The notes under the pieces: model-generated
Seen by the model: the letters and a program-made list of their open reading frames with translations, nothing else
What the model was told of the DNA's origin: nothing
Database searches by the model: none
Position numbers and translations under genes: made by a program
Part shown: positions 25,356 through 39,403 of the stretch, piece by piece
Layout of the letters: the number at the start of each line of letters is the position of its first letter
Position numbering within the stretch: the first letter of the stretch is position 1
Assembly (NCBI GenBank): GCA_037178975.1
Contig: JASJZH010000005.1
Span: forward strand, 7,306,001-7,370,000
Direction of reading: 5' to 3'
Length of the DNA stretch: 64,000 nt
DNA from: Oscheius tipulae
Lineage: Eukaryota; Nematoda; Chromadorea; Rhabditida; Rhabditidae

Positions 25356-28110
25356 TTATTCTCTCTGCCTGGTCAAGGAAGAAACAGAAACGACGGAAAC
25401 ACTAATACTACTTCTACAACAGACAAGTTTCCAAAGACCTTTTCTCAAAGATGGGCATGACAATAGGAGCATGTAGGGCTGGAAGACACTCATTGCTTCC
25501 GTAGGATACGAGTTTCCTCGGCTCATCAGTTTTCTCAACTCTTCCATCTGAGGAAGATTATGATTAGCAATGAATTCTATGGCCGAACGACCAGCCGAAG
25601 GAACGACGATTAGGAAGGTCAAGAAGCCGCACCACAGCATTGTAACTTCGTGTTTCTGAAACAATTATCTTAGTCCTCGAAAGAGAATCAGTCTGTGACG
25701 GGAGATTACACTAGTACCGTAATCCGAAGATCCAACTTCTTGCGCGTCAATACACAGCGAGAGTCGAATGGAACAGCTGCATATAGAAGACCAAGGGAGA
25801 GAGTTGGCTCGCAGGGATTGGAGTCTCGACCATTCCCAGTTGATTCCATAACCTTTGAAAAAATTACCTTAGTCTCAATAGACAGCTTCCAAGTTCTGGC
25901 TCTCCAAGCACTTGCAATGTAGAGAAGAGCACAGATAGTGGCGCAGCCAAAGCTCAGACTAATGTCGCAGGCTGAGTCGTACTGAAAATATAGTTCGCGA
26001 TCAAGAAGAGTCGTACCACGCTGAGCCATGTGGGAAGCTGAGCTCCGAAGAGCCCGGTAGAAGGTTCAACATTTGTCTTGAAGTAAATTTCTGGTGAATA
26101 GACAACATGACGCAACAGGGCTGCAACAAAGTAGCCAATCAGCGTTGCAATTATAATCGTTCGGCTATTCCAAACCTGAAATCAACTCATAGATCATTCA
26201 AGAGTGGAAATGAAATAGCAATTCGTTTATACGAAATTATGGCTGCCGGTCTCTGTAACTTTTCCTTCTTCATTATGATCTTCTACGGTCTTCTCTCAGT
26301 TCCGGCCTTCGTTCTCACGATAGTAGCCCTTCTAAGAAAGCCAAAGACCTTCAAGAGCACCTTCTTTCGCATCCTGATATGGTTTTGTGGCACGGTTCGT
26401 TCTCCTTTTGTTCATTTCTTCTTTGTTGTCTTTTTTTTATCTATGCGTAAGTTCTCCGCGTCATGTTTCTAAGTGGACCGTGAATCAAAGACAAGTCGTA
26501 AAGACGTAATTCAACTGAACTGTTCTCAAAATTCAAACGAGCGAGTTCCATACGAGAATAAAAAAGCGAGACTATTGCAGGTCGTCTTTACCTACTTGAT
26601 ACGGTTCCTCATCTCGAGGATTCCCTTGTTCACATGTGGTGATTGTGCCCTGGCCTCTGTTCTCAACACGACCTCTGGCTACTGGCTGACTGTCTGTGTT
26701 GCCCTCCAATGGTATTCTGGAAGCCTCCAAGCACTTCTAACTACCCTAATTAGCATTGATCGGTATATAGTTCTGACATCAGTCGACTATCCGGTCCTTG
26801 ATGATCTTTGGAAGAGATACTATCATCTAGCAGTCATAGTAGTCTTCCTGCTTCCAACACCCGTCAGCTTTGTGTTTCTCTCCGGTGGAAGTGCCTATTT
26901 TAGTTATACCAGTCAGTTTGACAGATACGAGACTATTGTGCCTGAAATTGTAAGAAAATGTGTTCAGTTTGACTCTAAATTATTCAGAACCCGTACATAA
27001 CCAACTACTGGACTATTGGATTGAGTATCGTCAGTACAATTATCAATGTGGTCTTGGATGTTACGCTGATTAGGAGATTCAAGGTTTCAATAAGAAAAGT
27101 CGACGAAGAGGGAGTTTTAGGTGAGATCGGTCTGGTCGAACTGGAGACGGAATCACGAGCTGAGGCTGTTTCTCTTTTCTTGCTGTGAAGGTTGTCTACA
27201 GGTCTTGGCTGCCCTGTCCGCTGTAAGTCAAAGAGATCGCCAAAAAAACCAAAAGAGTCTTTAGATTGTTCAAGTCTTACTGCGCGGCTTCATTCCCGCT
27301 CTTCAGAGCTCGAGTCCTATAATGACCAATATCTTTCTACATTCCGGCGACTTTGCCTGTACATTCAGTGCCTTCGCTCTCATTACTATGTGCCAGATTC
27401 TCAGGACAGAAATTCAGAAAATGTTCGGCTTCAGGCACCAAGTCAAACTTGTTGTTGTTAGTACAACTGTTGTATTTTCTCGCGCTCCCATCTCGTAAAA
27501 TTGGCCCGATTCCACCTGTCGGTCACGTTGATTGCCGATAAACTATTCTGATCTTTAGCTACGTTCAATTAAGTCTCAATGATTATCCACCATACAAATC
27601 CTGCCAGAGTCATGGGAACGCATACTTGTTTTTTTTTGTCAGTTATGCAACCCAGTTTGAGCCTTATTCTAGTCTACAAAGTATCTAGAAAATCTTTTTT
27701 TCCTTGGAAACAAAAAAGAAGAAACTCACTTGATTGTAGGTCTTTATGTTCATGCAGAAGAAGGCAGTGAATCGATTGGCGGCGATCTGTATGTGTCCAA
27801 AATACAACAACATTCGCAAGAAAATGTACCAGTACCATTCCCACTCGTAGATGAGGCTATCATCGACTAGTTCGTAGTATATGAGCCTGTATTTCCTCCC
27901 TCGATTCAAGACGTTGATAGTCAAAAAGATTAGGCATTCGTGGAAGCCCTGGACGAGCACTATCGTGAAGAAAGGACCTTTGAAGAAACAATCCGACTTT
28001 CGCCATTTGGCTTGAAAAATTATGTAGAGGGTCAGTACGTGTAGAATAAAAGAGAAGATGCCAAAGCCAATCCAGATATATTCGTAGACAGAGATCAGTT
28101 CCCAGGACAT
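25356..28110 (-). CDS. serpentine chemoreceptor B with a gene-bearing intron
   Basis: Paralogue of receptor A. Four exons (28110-27730, 26175-26017, 25981-25868, 25655-25356) give 954 nt, 317 residues, in phase. Matching blocks: MSWELIS start, FKGPFFTIVLVQG, NRGRKYRLIYYELVDD, AANRFTAFF, VWNSRTIIIATLIGYF and PYMLLLSCPSLRKGLWKLVCC. Exon 26175-26017 has the same length (159 bp) and phase as exon 24763-24605 of receptor A. The first intron is 1554 bp, against 36-40 bp for the others, and contains receptor C on the opposite strand. The gene lost one intron relative to A near the 3' end. Class assignment is as uncertain as for A. Confidence 0.82.
26239..27498 (+). CDS. serpentine receptor C nested in an intron of receptor B
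   Basis: Five exons (26239-26394, 26581-26949, 26988-27120, 27191-27222, 27265-27498) sum to 924 nt, 307 residues, in phase. Seven hydrophobic helices can be counted. Helix 1 is FIMIFYGLLSVPAFVLTIV; a LISIDRYIVL stretch marks the end of helix 3; an NPYITNYWTIGLSIV block precedes helix 5; IMTNIFLHSGDFACTFSAF holds helices 6-7. The layout resembles the srv branch of nematode chemoreceptors. Exon 4 is only 32 bp. It lies entirely inside intron 1 of receptor B on the other strand, so both cannot be transcribed through freely at once. Paralogy to A and B is distant at best. Confidence 0.8.
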
Positions 28111-28483
28111 TTCGTGAGAAGTGAACTGAAGTTGTTTCGGCCAGGAAATTAATTAATCAGCTTGGAAAAGGAGAGAGAGAGAGAACGGGTGCTGTTCTTG
28201 GGCTGCTAATGAGCTCAGTTGACAGGGGAAAGCATAACTAGAGTATTGTGATGGATTCGGGCTAAAAAGTGCTCGGGTTCAAATATCTAGAGCATCTTTT
28301 TGAGCAGAGAAGAAACGAAATGATGACGGGATGCGAATCGTTTGAATTTGCAGCAAGATCGAGTAGGGATAGATTTCTGAATATTTGAAAAGGGTGGAAG
28401 CCTTGCATTCTTACCAAACACTTTGCCTGTCTTTCATTTTGTTTGCTATGCACCCTGCTTGTTCTAAACGTTTTAGAACAAGG

Positions 28484-28938
28484 ACGACTTTCCAAACTCC
28501 TCTTTTTTATAACAGTAACAAAATGAGAAAAGTTGTACTGCCAAACTAGAAAAACAAGAACATTCCCTTGTTTTTTCTTGTTAAGACAGAGATATCTAAG
28601 CTGGTGGTTGTACAGAGTAAGATGCTACGGAGATTCTTCGGAGTCACGATGCTCAATAGACAAACAAAAGCCTGGTTGATCGAAAAGGCTGAAACTATAC
28701 ATGTTTGAGAAAGTTGCGCAAGAAACAAATGGAAAAATGGTTAACGAAAACACGTGGAGTAAAATAGTGACAGAAGGAAACCATGGAGAGCAGTGTGACC
28801 TACAGGACGTCCGAAACCGCGATGGATTTACAAAGGAGACAGATGGGAACGATCACCCTTATTGGCAAGACAGATGAGCTTCTCCTTGCTATAAAACGAC
28901 TTTCCAAATTCCTCCTTTTTATAACCGTAACAAAATGG
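28484..28938. repeat. direct repeat of about 48 bp, two copies
   Basis: acgactttccaaa.tcctc.ttttataac.gtaacaaaatg-type sequence occurs at about 28484-28531 and again at about 28891-28938, with a few mismatches, 407 bp apart. The second copy abuts the 3' end of the TRMT2A gene. It brackets the dispersed repeat at 28535-28757. Confidence 0.65.
28535..28757 (+). repeat. dispersed repeat, copy 1
   Basis: Roughly 220 bp with clear similarity to 54319-54513: ggtggttgtacagag, cggagtcacg, gcctggttgat, ctatacatgtt.gagaaag and ttgcgcaag.aacaaatgg are shared in order. No coding capacity. An old transposon fragment is the simplest reading. Confidence 0.65.
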
Positions 28939-28945
28939 GAAGAAA

Positions 28946-31640
28946 TCAACGAACAAGAGTGACAACCCACTCAAAATGCGCAGTCTGAGGGAACATGTCG
29001 ACTGGCTGAATAGAGTCGAGTTTGAACGGCTCACCACAGAACTTCTTGGACTCGGGACGACACAGATCGACAATATTCTTCATGGCGGCCGAAGGATCGC
29101 ACGAGACGAAGATCAATCTTCTCATTTTCGAGATTTCACGACATCCGAGAATGACTTTTTCGTGCATTCCAGCTCTTGGCGGATCCAGAACTCCAATCAC
29201 ACAGGAATCGTTGAGCGAGACGTTTGCTGGGAGATAGTACTTTAGACTGCGGAAGACTTCTTCGGCTTTGCCGGCAATATACCTCAAATTTAAAAGTTTT
29301 TAGGCAGAAATTCGAGTAAACTAACTTTGTATTGCGTATTCCGTTGTCCTTGGCGTTCTGTTTCGCATCCTCAACAGCCGACGCGATCATTTCCACGCCC
29401 ACGCAGCAAAGATCGTTTCCTGGGCCATATTTTTTCATCAAGCATTGTCCGATGGTTCCGGTTCCACAACAGATATCCAGTAGGATCGTTGAAGAGCTCT
29501 CGTCCGCAGTTTTGAACCTTTTGGCGACTGGTTCCTCTCCATCCTCACTGACATGGACTGCAGCTGAGGCAGTTTCAGAAAATCCGCAAGCTTCTCCTAA
29601 AAGAACGAGGTGAAATATCAGACTAGAGTCCTATTGAAGCAGGTAACATTGCTCAATCTGTTGAGTGGTCTGGCTGTAACAGGTTAATAGCAAAACTGAC
29701 GCAAAAGGGAAAACGAGTTGCTCTGCTCAGCAACAATTTTGCAGCTAGTCACACTTACGCTCTTCCACAACTTCTTACTCATATGATTAAGAGCCGTGTT
29801 GCCTGTTTGATAAGCTATTCAAAACGTACCGATAGTTGTATAAAGAACAGCTGCCGCCTGGCTGTTTGTCTGAAAGAAGGCGGAAGGAGAGACACGAAAA
29901 CGGCAGTCGAGGACCGTCTCATAGATGTACGGGGTTCCTAAGATTATTCCTCGAGAAAAAGAAGAAAACTGACCAGCGACGTGTTCGTAAGGTACGGAAT
30001 CACTGGCATTAGCCAGAGAATGCCAGTAGATCGAGGTAACACGAAATCCTCGCTCTTCGAATGTCGTCAGATTGACAAACTGCTCCGAGACTTCCTTTTT
30101 CATCTTTCTCTCTTCCTCCGGGTTAACGAAAGGGAATACCGTGACAATGAGCATCACGTCGCCGCTGAACTCGCGAATCGTCAGCATTTTCCAGACTCCA
30201 ACTCGGGTAAATTCGTCAAATGGATCCAGTCCTAAATGGCTTCGTCTGAAGAAAAGTAAAAAAATACCTGTGGAAATGACGAATTTCTGGAATTCCGAGA
30301 CGATTGTCTTGCAGTGACTCGTCACGTTGTCCACATCGCCGAGAGGGATTACGTAATGCTGGTTCTTGGAAAAGCGTCCTCCTACGAAGCCGACACAAAC
30401 CTGAAAACGAACTTTTACTAAGAAAAGAAAGACTTTTAGATCGGAAACTTGCCAACTAATGTCGGCAATATTTTCATGGCTGATAGACAAGAAATTCATA
30501 GAAAAATCGGTGAAATTCGCTGCCAAAGGTTAAAGAACTGGCAGGACGGGTCCCGCGAGAAAAAATTCTACAGTATGCCGCCAGTCAATCCAGGGCATGT
30601 TACGCCCATGCAAAAGGCATCGACAATTTTTCTCGCGCCAAATATCTATTTCGAGGGCGAGAATTAAAAATTAGTTCTCGTGCCCGGTTTGAAAAAGAGG
30701 CGACGCGCATAACACGCCGTGAATCATGTTCTTGAACAGACTCGCTACTTGCCAAAGAAGCGTTTTTGGGTGAAACATAAAAAGGACTCAACTTCCAGAA
30801 ATGTGATTCAGGACGTTTTTTTTACTTTATAAAACTGACAAAAATGAACAAACCTCGCCATCCAGCGTTTTTCCAATGGTGAACTCGCACTTGTTGCGAT
30901 ATTGACGTATTTTGGGAGACGGTTTGATCTGAACAAACAGTAAACAGAAACAAGTAAGGGTTCTCACTGTTTTCAACACATCTGCAGCTTTCGTTCCCTT
31001 CGGAATGTTGACCTGAGCCTTTGACATCTGTTGAAGAAGTCGATCTGCTAGCCTAAAAATAGAAATGTTTAAGAACAGACAAATAAAAGATTACTTTGAG
31101 CAATCCTTGTCCTTCCTGCGCAGCTGCTCGTCGTAGGGGACATCGGCCAGCGGTGTGACGCTTTCTTTAGCGGTTTTTGAGACTATCGGCTGTTCTTCGC
31201 CTTCCTAAAACATTACAATAACTCAAAAGTTCAGGAAGATACTTACCGGCTTGGGCTGGAATCTCTTCACTTCAGTGAGGGCTAATTTTGCAGCTAGGAC
31301 CGTCTTCTTCACCTCCAGTCCATTCAGAATCTGGAAACGTCTTATTTGACAGAATAAATGGAAGAAAAACTTACTTTCAAAGCTAGTTGGGCATCTTCTG
31401 GCGTCTCGAATGAAATGTAGGCGTCTTGCTGCATTTGTCTGACTTTCTTGGCTTTTACAGCACCCAGATGTCTAAAAACGAATCATGACAGGAACAAAAA
31501 AGGACTTATTTATCCAGCAATTTTTTAAACTGTTTGAATCCAATATGGAATGGAAGATTCTGCACGTGGACTCGATCCAGATCGATTCCGGCATTCTCGA
31601 CAGTGTTCTCCGTCAGTTCAACAGCCGGTTCCGCCGACAT
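28946..31640 (-). CDS. TRMT2A: tRNA (uracil-5-)-methyltransferase A
   Basis: Adds m5U54 to cytosolic tRNA with S-adenosylmethionine. The start at 31640 opens MSAEPAVELTENTVENAG. An RRM-like domain follows (VHVQNLPFHIGFKQFKKLL, AYISFETPEDAQLALKIL), then the basic hinge KPSPKIRQYRNKCEFTIGK, VGFVGGRFS and the class I methyltransferase fold: SAFFQTNSQAAAVLY, the SAM motif LLDICCGTGTIGQCL, GVEMIASAVEDAKQNA, VLDPPRAGMHEKVI and the nucleophile in LIFVSCDPSAAMKNI. The C terminus reads FPQTAHFEWVVTLVR. At least nine exons are separated by short introns, apart from a larger intron around 30430-30850. Several exon edges I did not fix. Confidence 0.93.
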
Positions 31641-32012
31641 CTAATCCGAAAATCAGCTTTCAACTGAAAAAACGGCTTCGAAAGAGGGGCTGCGTACTGT
31701 TCTCGATCAAACGGCATGTCAAAAAAGATGGTATCAGATCAGGCGAACAAACAGAAAGAACATGGGAGTACTATTAGAGAACAATTGTAAAGTGGTCTGC
31801 TACAGAAGCAGCAAAAGTCGGCTAGGTTCCGCACAAAACAGAACGAGTTAGAAATTTTAAAATGCCGTTCATCAGGCCTCATTTTGAGCCACGAATTTAG
31901 AAAAGTTCTTAAAACTGTACCCAATTCTCGCCTTTTTGCTTCAAAAATCTTCAAATATTTATAAGAACCCGTAAAAGTACACAGATCTAAACCGTATGAC
32001 TAGCCGCTTGGA
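31641..32012. other. spacer between TRMT2A and the carboxylesterase
   Basis: No gene is seen. An AATTTA-rich stretch may hold the 3' end of the carboxylesterase. Confidence 0.4.
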
Positions 32013-34153
<2,141 letters not shown>

Positions 34154-36751
34154 CTAAAATGAAAAGGTTCGGGTCGCGAAAGAGAAAGTGAGAGCACATA
34201 ATCCGGCAATTATGGCATACAACTGTGTGGCAAATATGAACAAGTTCAGAAGCTGCGCGACGGGTCGGGATTAGAGACTGAAGGAACCCTCAGTTGTACA
34301 TAATTCAACGTGAGAGGGATTTCCAGAACGGGTAACACAAAAGATGGCAATTGTCCGGAGCACGGCTGCCAGCTGTCAAATTGCTCGAAATTGGCCTCTC
34401 TCCCTTGATTCCATTGCAATTCGACATTTCACTTTCGCAGAAAAGTCATACAAATTGACGTCATGGAGTAAAATGTCACACTGGTTTCAACATGTGTTGT
34501 GTTTACACAGGGAGAGGGACAAGGTCGTCAGCTAATAGGACAGAGTACCACATTAACATTTGGACATGATGTCATAAACAGAAAATGTCGGGACGTTTGC
34601 ATACTTTTTAAAGGATGATTAACCCTAAGCGTAACCTGACTAACGGCATTCGACCGCCACAACACAAGACTCTGGACATGACTCGCCTTCGTGGAAGTAT
34701 CCTCTTGTGAGCCTGTCGACTTATAAAACCATTTCATAGCTAGTATCCTGAAAGATGTACTGGCTCTCTGGGAGAGAAAGTCATTGTTCAAATGTGTTAG
34801 AGGGAAAGGTTAAAATCAAAAGGGTTATCAAAGGTGGAACAAGTAAATAATCAAGAGACTGTCTGTCTGTTCTACTGATACTGAAAATGTCGTCAGAACA
34901 GATCAAAAACTTCCAGAGCTAGTCATAGGCGCAGATAAAAGGTGGGTATTACAATTTGGAGAGACAACAGGTTCAAGGATTTAGACAATAGAATGAGAGT
35001 CACGAAGAAAAGAAAACTGGAAAAACCGTTCAGGAACTCTCGTCGAGAGTTAGTGGGAAGCGGACAACAAAAAGTTACTGTGGAGAACAGTATGACTCAT
35101 TAGAGGAACGGTGGGGTATGGGTGTCCCGGGGCACGACTTTTGTAGTTGGGTCCCTCAACGAACTGCCCTGAAAATCAATCATTCGCATTTTTCGGTGCT
35201 TTACACACATTTCCATAACTTCTAAGTATGTTTAATCGACTCAGCGTCAAAACCTACCCCATAAACGTCTACTTCAACGTCAAAAATAAATTAAGAAAAT
35301 GTAGAAAATAAGGGAAAAGGGAGAAAAACGGCGTTTGCTCAATTTTCTTCATTATTCTCGTCATTTTCGACGTCGAAATAAGTTTTTCTGAGGCTTGACG
35401 TCGATTAAATGCGCTTAGAAGTCATGAAAATGTGTAAAGCACCAAAAAATCCGAAAGATTGACTTTCAGGGAAGTTCGTCGCGGGACCCAATTACAAAAG
35501 TCGTACTCGGGGTCGCCCATACACTCGCAATGTTACCGTCCCTTTAAACTGAATTGGTTTGCGGAACACAGGTGCATTTGAACACCAGTTCGAATCGGCT
35601 TAACAGGAAAAATAACCTGAAGGAATCTATGATAAGAGCCGGAAAGGTCTGAATCATTCAAACTGTTTGCACAGATCGAAAACGAGACGATTGTGCCCAG
35701 TGTTTGGAACAAGCTTATCCGAGGCAACGAGCAAAATGAGGTTAAGTTTCAGGGGCTATCAACAGCGTATTTTGAACGGTCAAAATAAGTTGTTTTTTGG
35801 AGGGTTGATAAGTACAGAGTATGCACAAACATTGACTCATGGTGAGGAGGAAGAAAAGAGGACCTCCGGACAGCGGCGAGGCTATAACAACGATGCAAAT
35901 TGAATGAGGCGCTCTTCATTCCTTTTCTGTGAGCAAATTTATACTCTTTGTCGGAAGGAAAAGGTGAGATTATTGATGTGAAAAGAGAGCTCAGTTTCCC
36001 CGCAACAGCTGACCAAACAGAACAACAGATGGAAAGGAGGAGGAGAGTATCAAAAAGACTGGCTACTGATCCTGCTAAAAAAACTGTTTTTTCACGGTCA
36101 TAAACGAGGGAAATACAGCCGAAAAACTTTATTAGGTTTGTTTCGAGGAAAAACTTAACTCTCCGTTTCAATGAGAGAGAAGCATGAAGTGGAAAGGTTC
36201 GGAAACATGAGCATTAATAGATTGAAACACACTGGTTGGTCGTTTCGTGTGAACTCGCCGCGGTTTTTCATAAATTAACATGGGATTACCGAGTGGCCAT
36301 GCTGAATGCAACTTTGCGGAAGCAAAAAGTGACTGAAGATGTCTCGGCGCTAAGACCGGAAGATGGATCAATGTTCCCGCGGCAAAGAGCTGGGATTACT
36401 CTTGGCAATTGCAGCCGCATAATTGAGGAGAGAAGATGAGGGTATAGGGCCTGTAAAGTGAATGGATCGAACAACCAAGTTATAATGTGTGCTGCAGTTT
36501 GATCCAGTTATGGTCCATTTTTGTTGCTGCAAACACAAGACCAGTGCTAAATGCCATCCTACTTTTAAAATTCTGGTAGACAATCCAGAAAAGTAAAAGT
36601 CACGCTGTAAGCGAAATGAAGTAGATCCAGTGACATGTCTGATTGCGTAATCGGAAAGCGCTGAAATGTAGTTGTGACATAAGGCTGAAGTCGTAATTCG
36701 ACTTTGCCAACGGGCGATTATGAGATTCACGCCGTCTAAGACAGTCCATGG
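34154..36751. other. gene-free region with one inverted repeat
   Basis: No family-level coding sequence is found. Open frames at 35749-36171 (-) and 36368-36730 (-) have no splice logic or resemblance. The one structured item is the inverted repeat at 35116-35523. Confidence 0.5.
35116..35523. repeat. second long inverted repeat (imperfect)
   Basis: The left arm from 35116 (gtatgggtgtcccggggc) reappears as reverse complement ending near 35523. Paired blocks include acgacttttgta.ttgggtccc, cctgaaa.tcaat, ttggtgctttacacat and acttctaag. Arms are about 170 bp at roughly 80-85 percent by eye, around a 60-bp centre. It is non-coding, and so looks like an older MITE-type element. Confidence 0.8.
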
Positions 36752-37437
36752 TTACTTAATTCCGTTGAACCCTTTTTCATTTTTTTGGCTGCTCTGGTAG
36801 ACAGCAGTTAGTGCAAAGTCATCGAAGCTTCTTCTGCCGACAAGACCATTCAATTTGTATGCAATAGTGGATTTCAAGGATTCACTCTACAGACTCTAGC
36901 CGTACGTACTTTGAGAAGAAGAGCGACTGATCAGAATTGCTGAGTACTTACCACGAACATCTGATCCATTGTGTTAGTTAATACAAAACAGGAAAGAGGC
37001 TGCAGTCTGTAGCTATTAAGATTGTGGACTGTAACAAGAACTTTGGCTTTAGCAAAACAGCACGACTGGCGTATATAGCATCTAAGGGGCTGAACTGACA
37101 AGTGGAGGTTGCCAGTTTGTTTTCATGCCTGCCGATGAAGAAAATACCTTACGAAGGCGACGCAGAATGGTTACTTTGAAGCTACCCTGTGAGCCAATTT
37201 TTTTTGCTTGTTCTTTTTATTGCTTTTAGCATAAAAAAAGTGCTCAACAGCGCTAAAAGGGCTCTGTAGCTTTTTTAAGCACTTTAACTTCCAGCAATTC
37301 ACTCGCCAGCATATAACATTGCGGGCTACGAGAAGAATAGAGACTGGTCGAAAAGCAAACAATAAATAGGAATCCGTCCAAAACCTCACCTTCTTCCACA
37401 ATCGTTTGTATCTGCGCGGCTTGTTCTCCGTCTCCAT
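36752..37437 (-). CDS. small basic protein, candidate
   Basis: The 3' exon (36886-36752) reads SESLKSTIAYKLNGLVGRRS, FDDFALTAVYQSSQ and NEKGFNGIK to a stop. Upstream pieces with good splice signals are METENKPRRYKRLWKK (from 37437), GSFKVTILRRLRK (ending about 37149) and a micro-exon MFV (36952-36960). Joined, they give about 82 residues with a strongly basic first half. Alternatively translation starts at 36969 (MDQMFV), giving 50 residues. No family is recognised. Confidence 0.4.
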
Positions 37438-38640
37438 TGTGGCCTGAAAGTATCACTACAATCCAGGACACGGAGGCAGAGAATGGTAAATATGTGTACG
37501 ACAGATAAGCGAGGCTAATTGCCAGCCTAACCCCGGCTATCAGAGACCGGTATGGACTGTGAGGACGAGGGTCAGCCATCCCCGATGATCAGTTGAGCGT
37601 AGAGCGACCGGTTGGGGGTGAAAATTCAACTGGTAAAGAGAGTGAAAGGAGGAGGAGAGTGGCAAGAACTTGCTTCTCTTTATAGACCTAGCGAAGGTCA
37701 CAAATGTATGTATACGTGACTGGTCAGATAAAGTTCAACCTCGTTCAGAACGTCATTTATTGCCTTTTTACTGTCAACTCTACTGTTTGCAAGACATGGA
37801 ATGCTTCATCTCCGACCGTTCGAAAGACTTCAGGATTGTATCGACGGAGACTAGGAAGATGACCGATCAAATCCAGACGAACCTGATTTGTTTTGTTGTT
37901 CGCTTACCCATGACACAAAACAAAATATGGCAACTTGTTTTGTCAAGGGACTAAACGGAAAGCTATTGAATCTGAAACTCTCGAGAAATGTCTTGCCTTA
38001 AAGTGGCAGGTCGTCAATGGGCTTGTCCATATAACCAAACCACATTTTGGTACGTATCTGTCCGCAAAAAAAGTTCGACAACGTTGTGAGTTTGTAGTTG
38101 GGCTGCGAAGAAGTAACTCGTCAAAAGTTGTCAGGAAGATTGTTGTTCCTCTTTGTTAGACGCTAGAATTCTGAAATCGTTTATATAACCTTTCTTTTCG
38201 TTTGAAAAGTTGCCTTCCTATGAACACTGGTCCTTTCACCTTTCAAGAAGCCACGTCCAAACTGATAGTAGCTGTAAAGACGACCGTTTCTGCAGAGACA
38301 ATCGGCCGGCCATTTCTTGTGATCAGTCTCGTTGTCTGAACGAAGAAGAAATAGGCCTCATACAAATATGATTCACATAGCTTGTTGCCCCCCGGATGAC
38401 CCCGGTGAGGCTGTTCCAAAAACTTTGGTTGTCAACGCATAGTCGGGCTATGGTCGGAATCCCTTAGTACCTTGAGATACTGGGTAAAAACCGACGCTGC
38501 CAGCGACCGGCCGGGTGGTCAATAGCGGCGGATGAGGAGATAGTAAGGGCGCGGCAGCGTGTTCTCTGAAAGGTAGAGACGCAGAGTAGACAGCACTTTT
38601 ATTCACAAAAAGCACCGGATTTTTCTCGTTTCGCTTTTTT
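37438..38640. other. intergenic, no gene seen
   Basis: No supported coding sequence, RNA gene or repeat. Short open frames here overlap on both strands. Confidence 0.45.
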
Positions 38641-39160
38641 TCAGCCCAAATAATCGAAATAGTCGAAGCCACCGAAGCCGTAGCCTCCTCCATATCCTCC
38701 GTAGCCTCCGTAGCCACCTCCGAATCCTCCACAGGATCCACATCCAAAACTGACGCACCTTGGAACACAGAGTGGCATACAGCATGCACAACATGTTCCC
38801 TAAAGACTGTAGGCATATGGTTGGAACAAGAAGATTCACCACTCCAACGCCTACTGCCACAGGAACTGGCTCAGGAAAGATGCCTCGGTTCAGTCCGCAT
38901 CCAACACAGGGTCGTGGCGCCTGATCTCTTTACAGATACCTATACTCTCTTACCACATTATCACAACACAGTCGTCCTCCGTTACCACACGGATTTGCAC
39001 ACGTGTTGTAGTTGTTGTTAAAGCACCGAGACCCAGTACAGCCTCCTCCACAATTCGATCCTCTGCATCCTCCTCCAGTTCCACAACCGAATCCTCCTCT
39101 ACAGCCTCCGCCGCAGCCTCCAGCTCCTAAAACCAAACATTTATATATCAAAGTAACCTC
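38641..39160 (-). CDS. glycine/cysteine-rich secreted-type protein, 5' end unclear
   Basis: The 3' exon (about 38800-38641) reads GTCCACCMPLCVPRC, SFGCGSCGGFGGG, then YGGYGGYGGGYGFGG and FDYFDYLG before the stop. Upstream exons hold PRPCVGCGLNRGIFPEPVPV, and GGCGGGCRGGFGCGTGGGC followed by TGSRCFNNNYNTCANPCG. YGGYG repeats with cysteine clusters are found in nematode epidermal peptides (nlp/cnc type) and in cuticle and eggshell proteins. I infer a secreted structural or defence protein. The first exon with the expected signal peptide was not found, and one upstream splice phase is unresolved. Confidence 0.55.
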
Positions 39161-39403
39161 TCACTACCACATTGCCGTTTGGTTCTAGTAAGAGCGTCTT
39201 CTTTTATCGTTAACACGTTCAAGAGAGAGGGAGTGGTTGTTTGTTCCGGGAGGACACTGAGAGAGCATAGGAGTAGAGACGAAATGAGTCGGAGCATCCG
39301 AATGAACTGTATGGCTAGAAATGGACAAATACTTGACGAGACTGCCCGTATTTGAAAGAGTCAGAACGGGAACGGGGTACAAGTGGCAGTGAAAAATGAT
39401 CAA

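Noticed and set aside
30600-30680. Inverted ctcgcgcc/gagggcgag sequence in a TRMT2A intron as a regulatory palindrome
   Set aside because: Pairing is short and interrupted; nothing supports a function.
35749-36171. 140-codon minus-strand open frame
   Set aside because: No conserved motif, no splice partners, ATG context weak; looks like chance.
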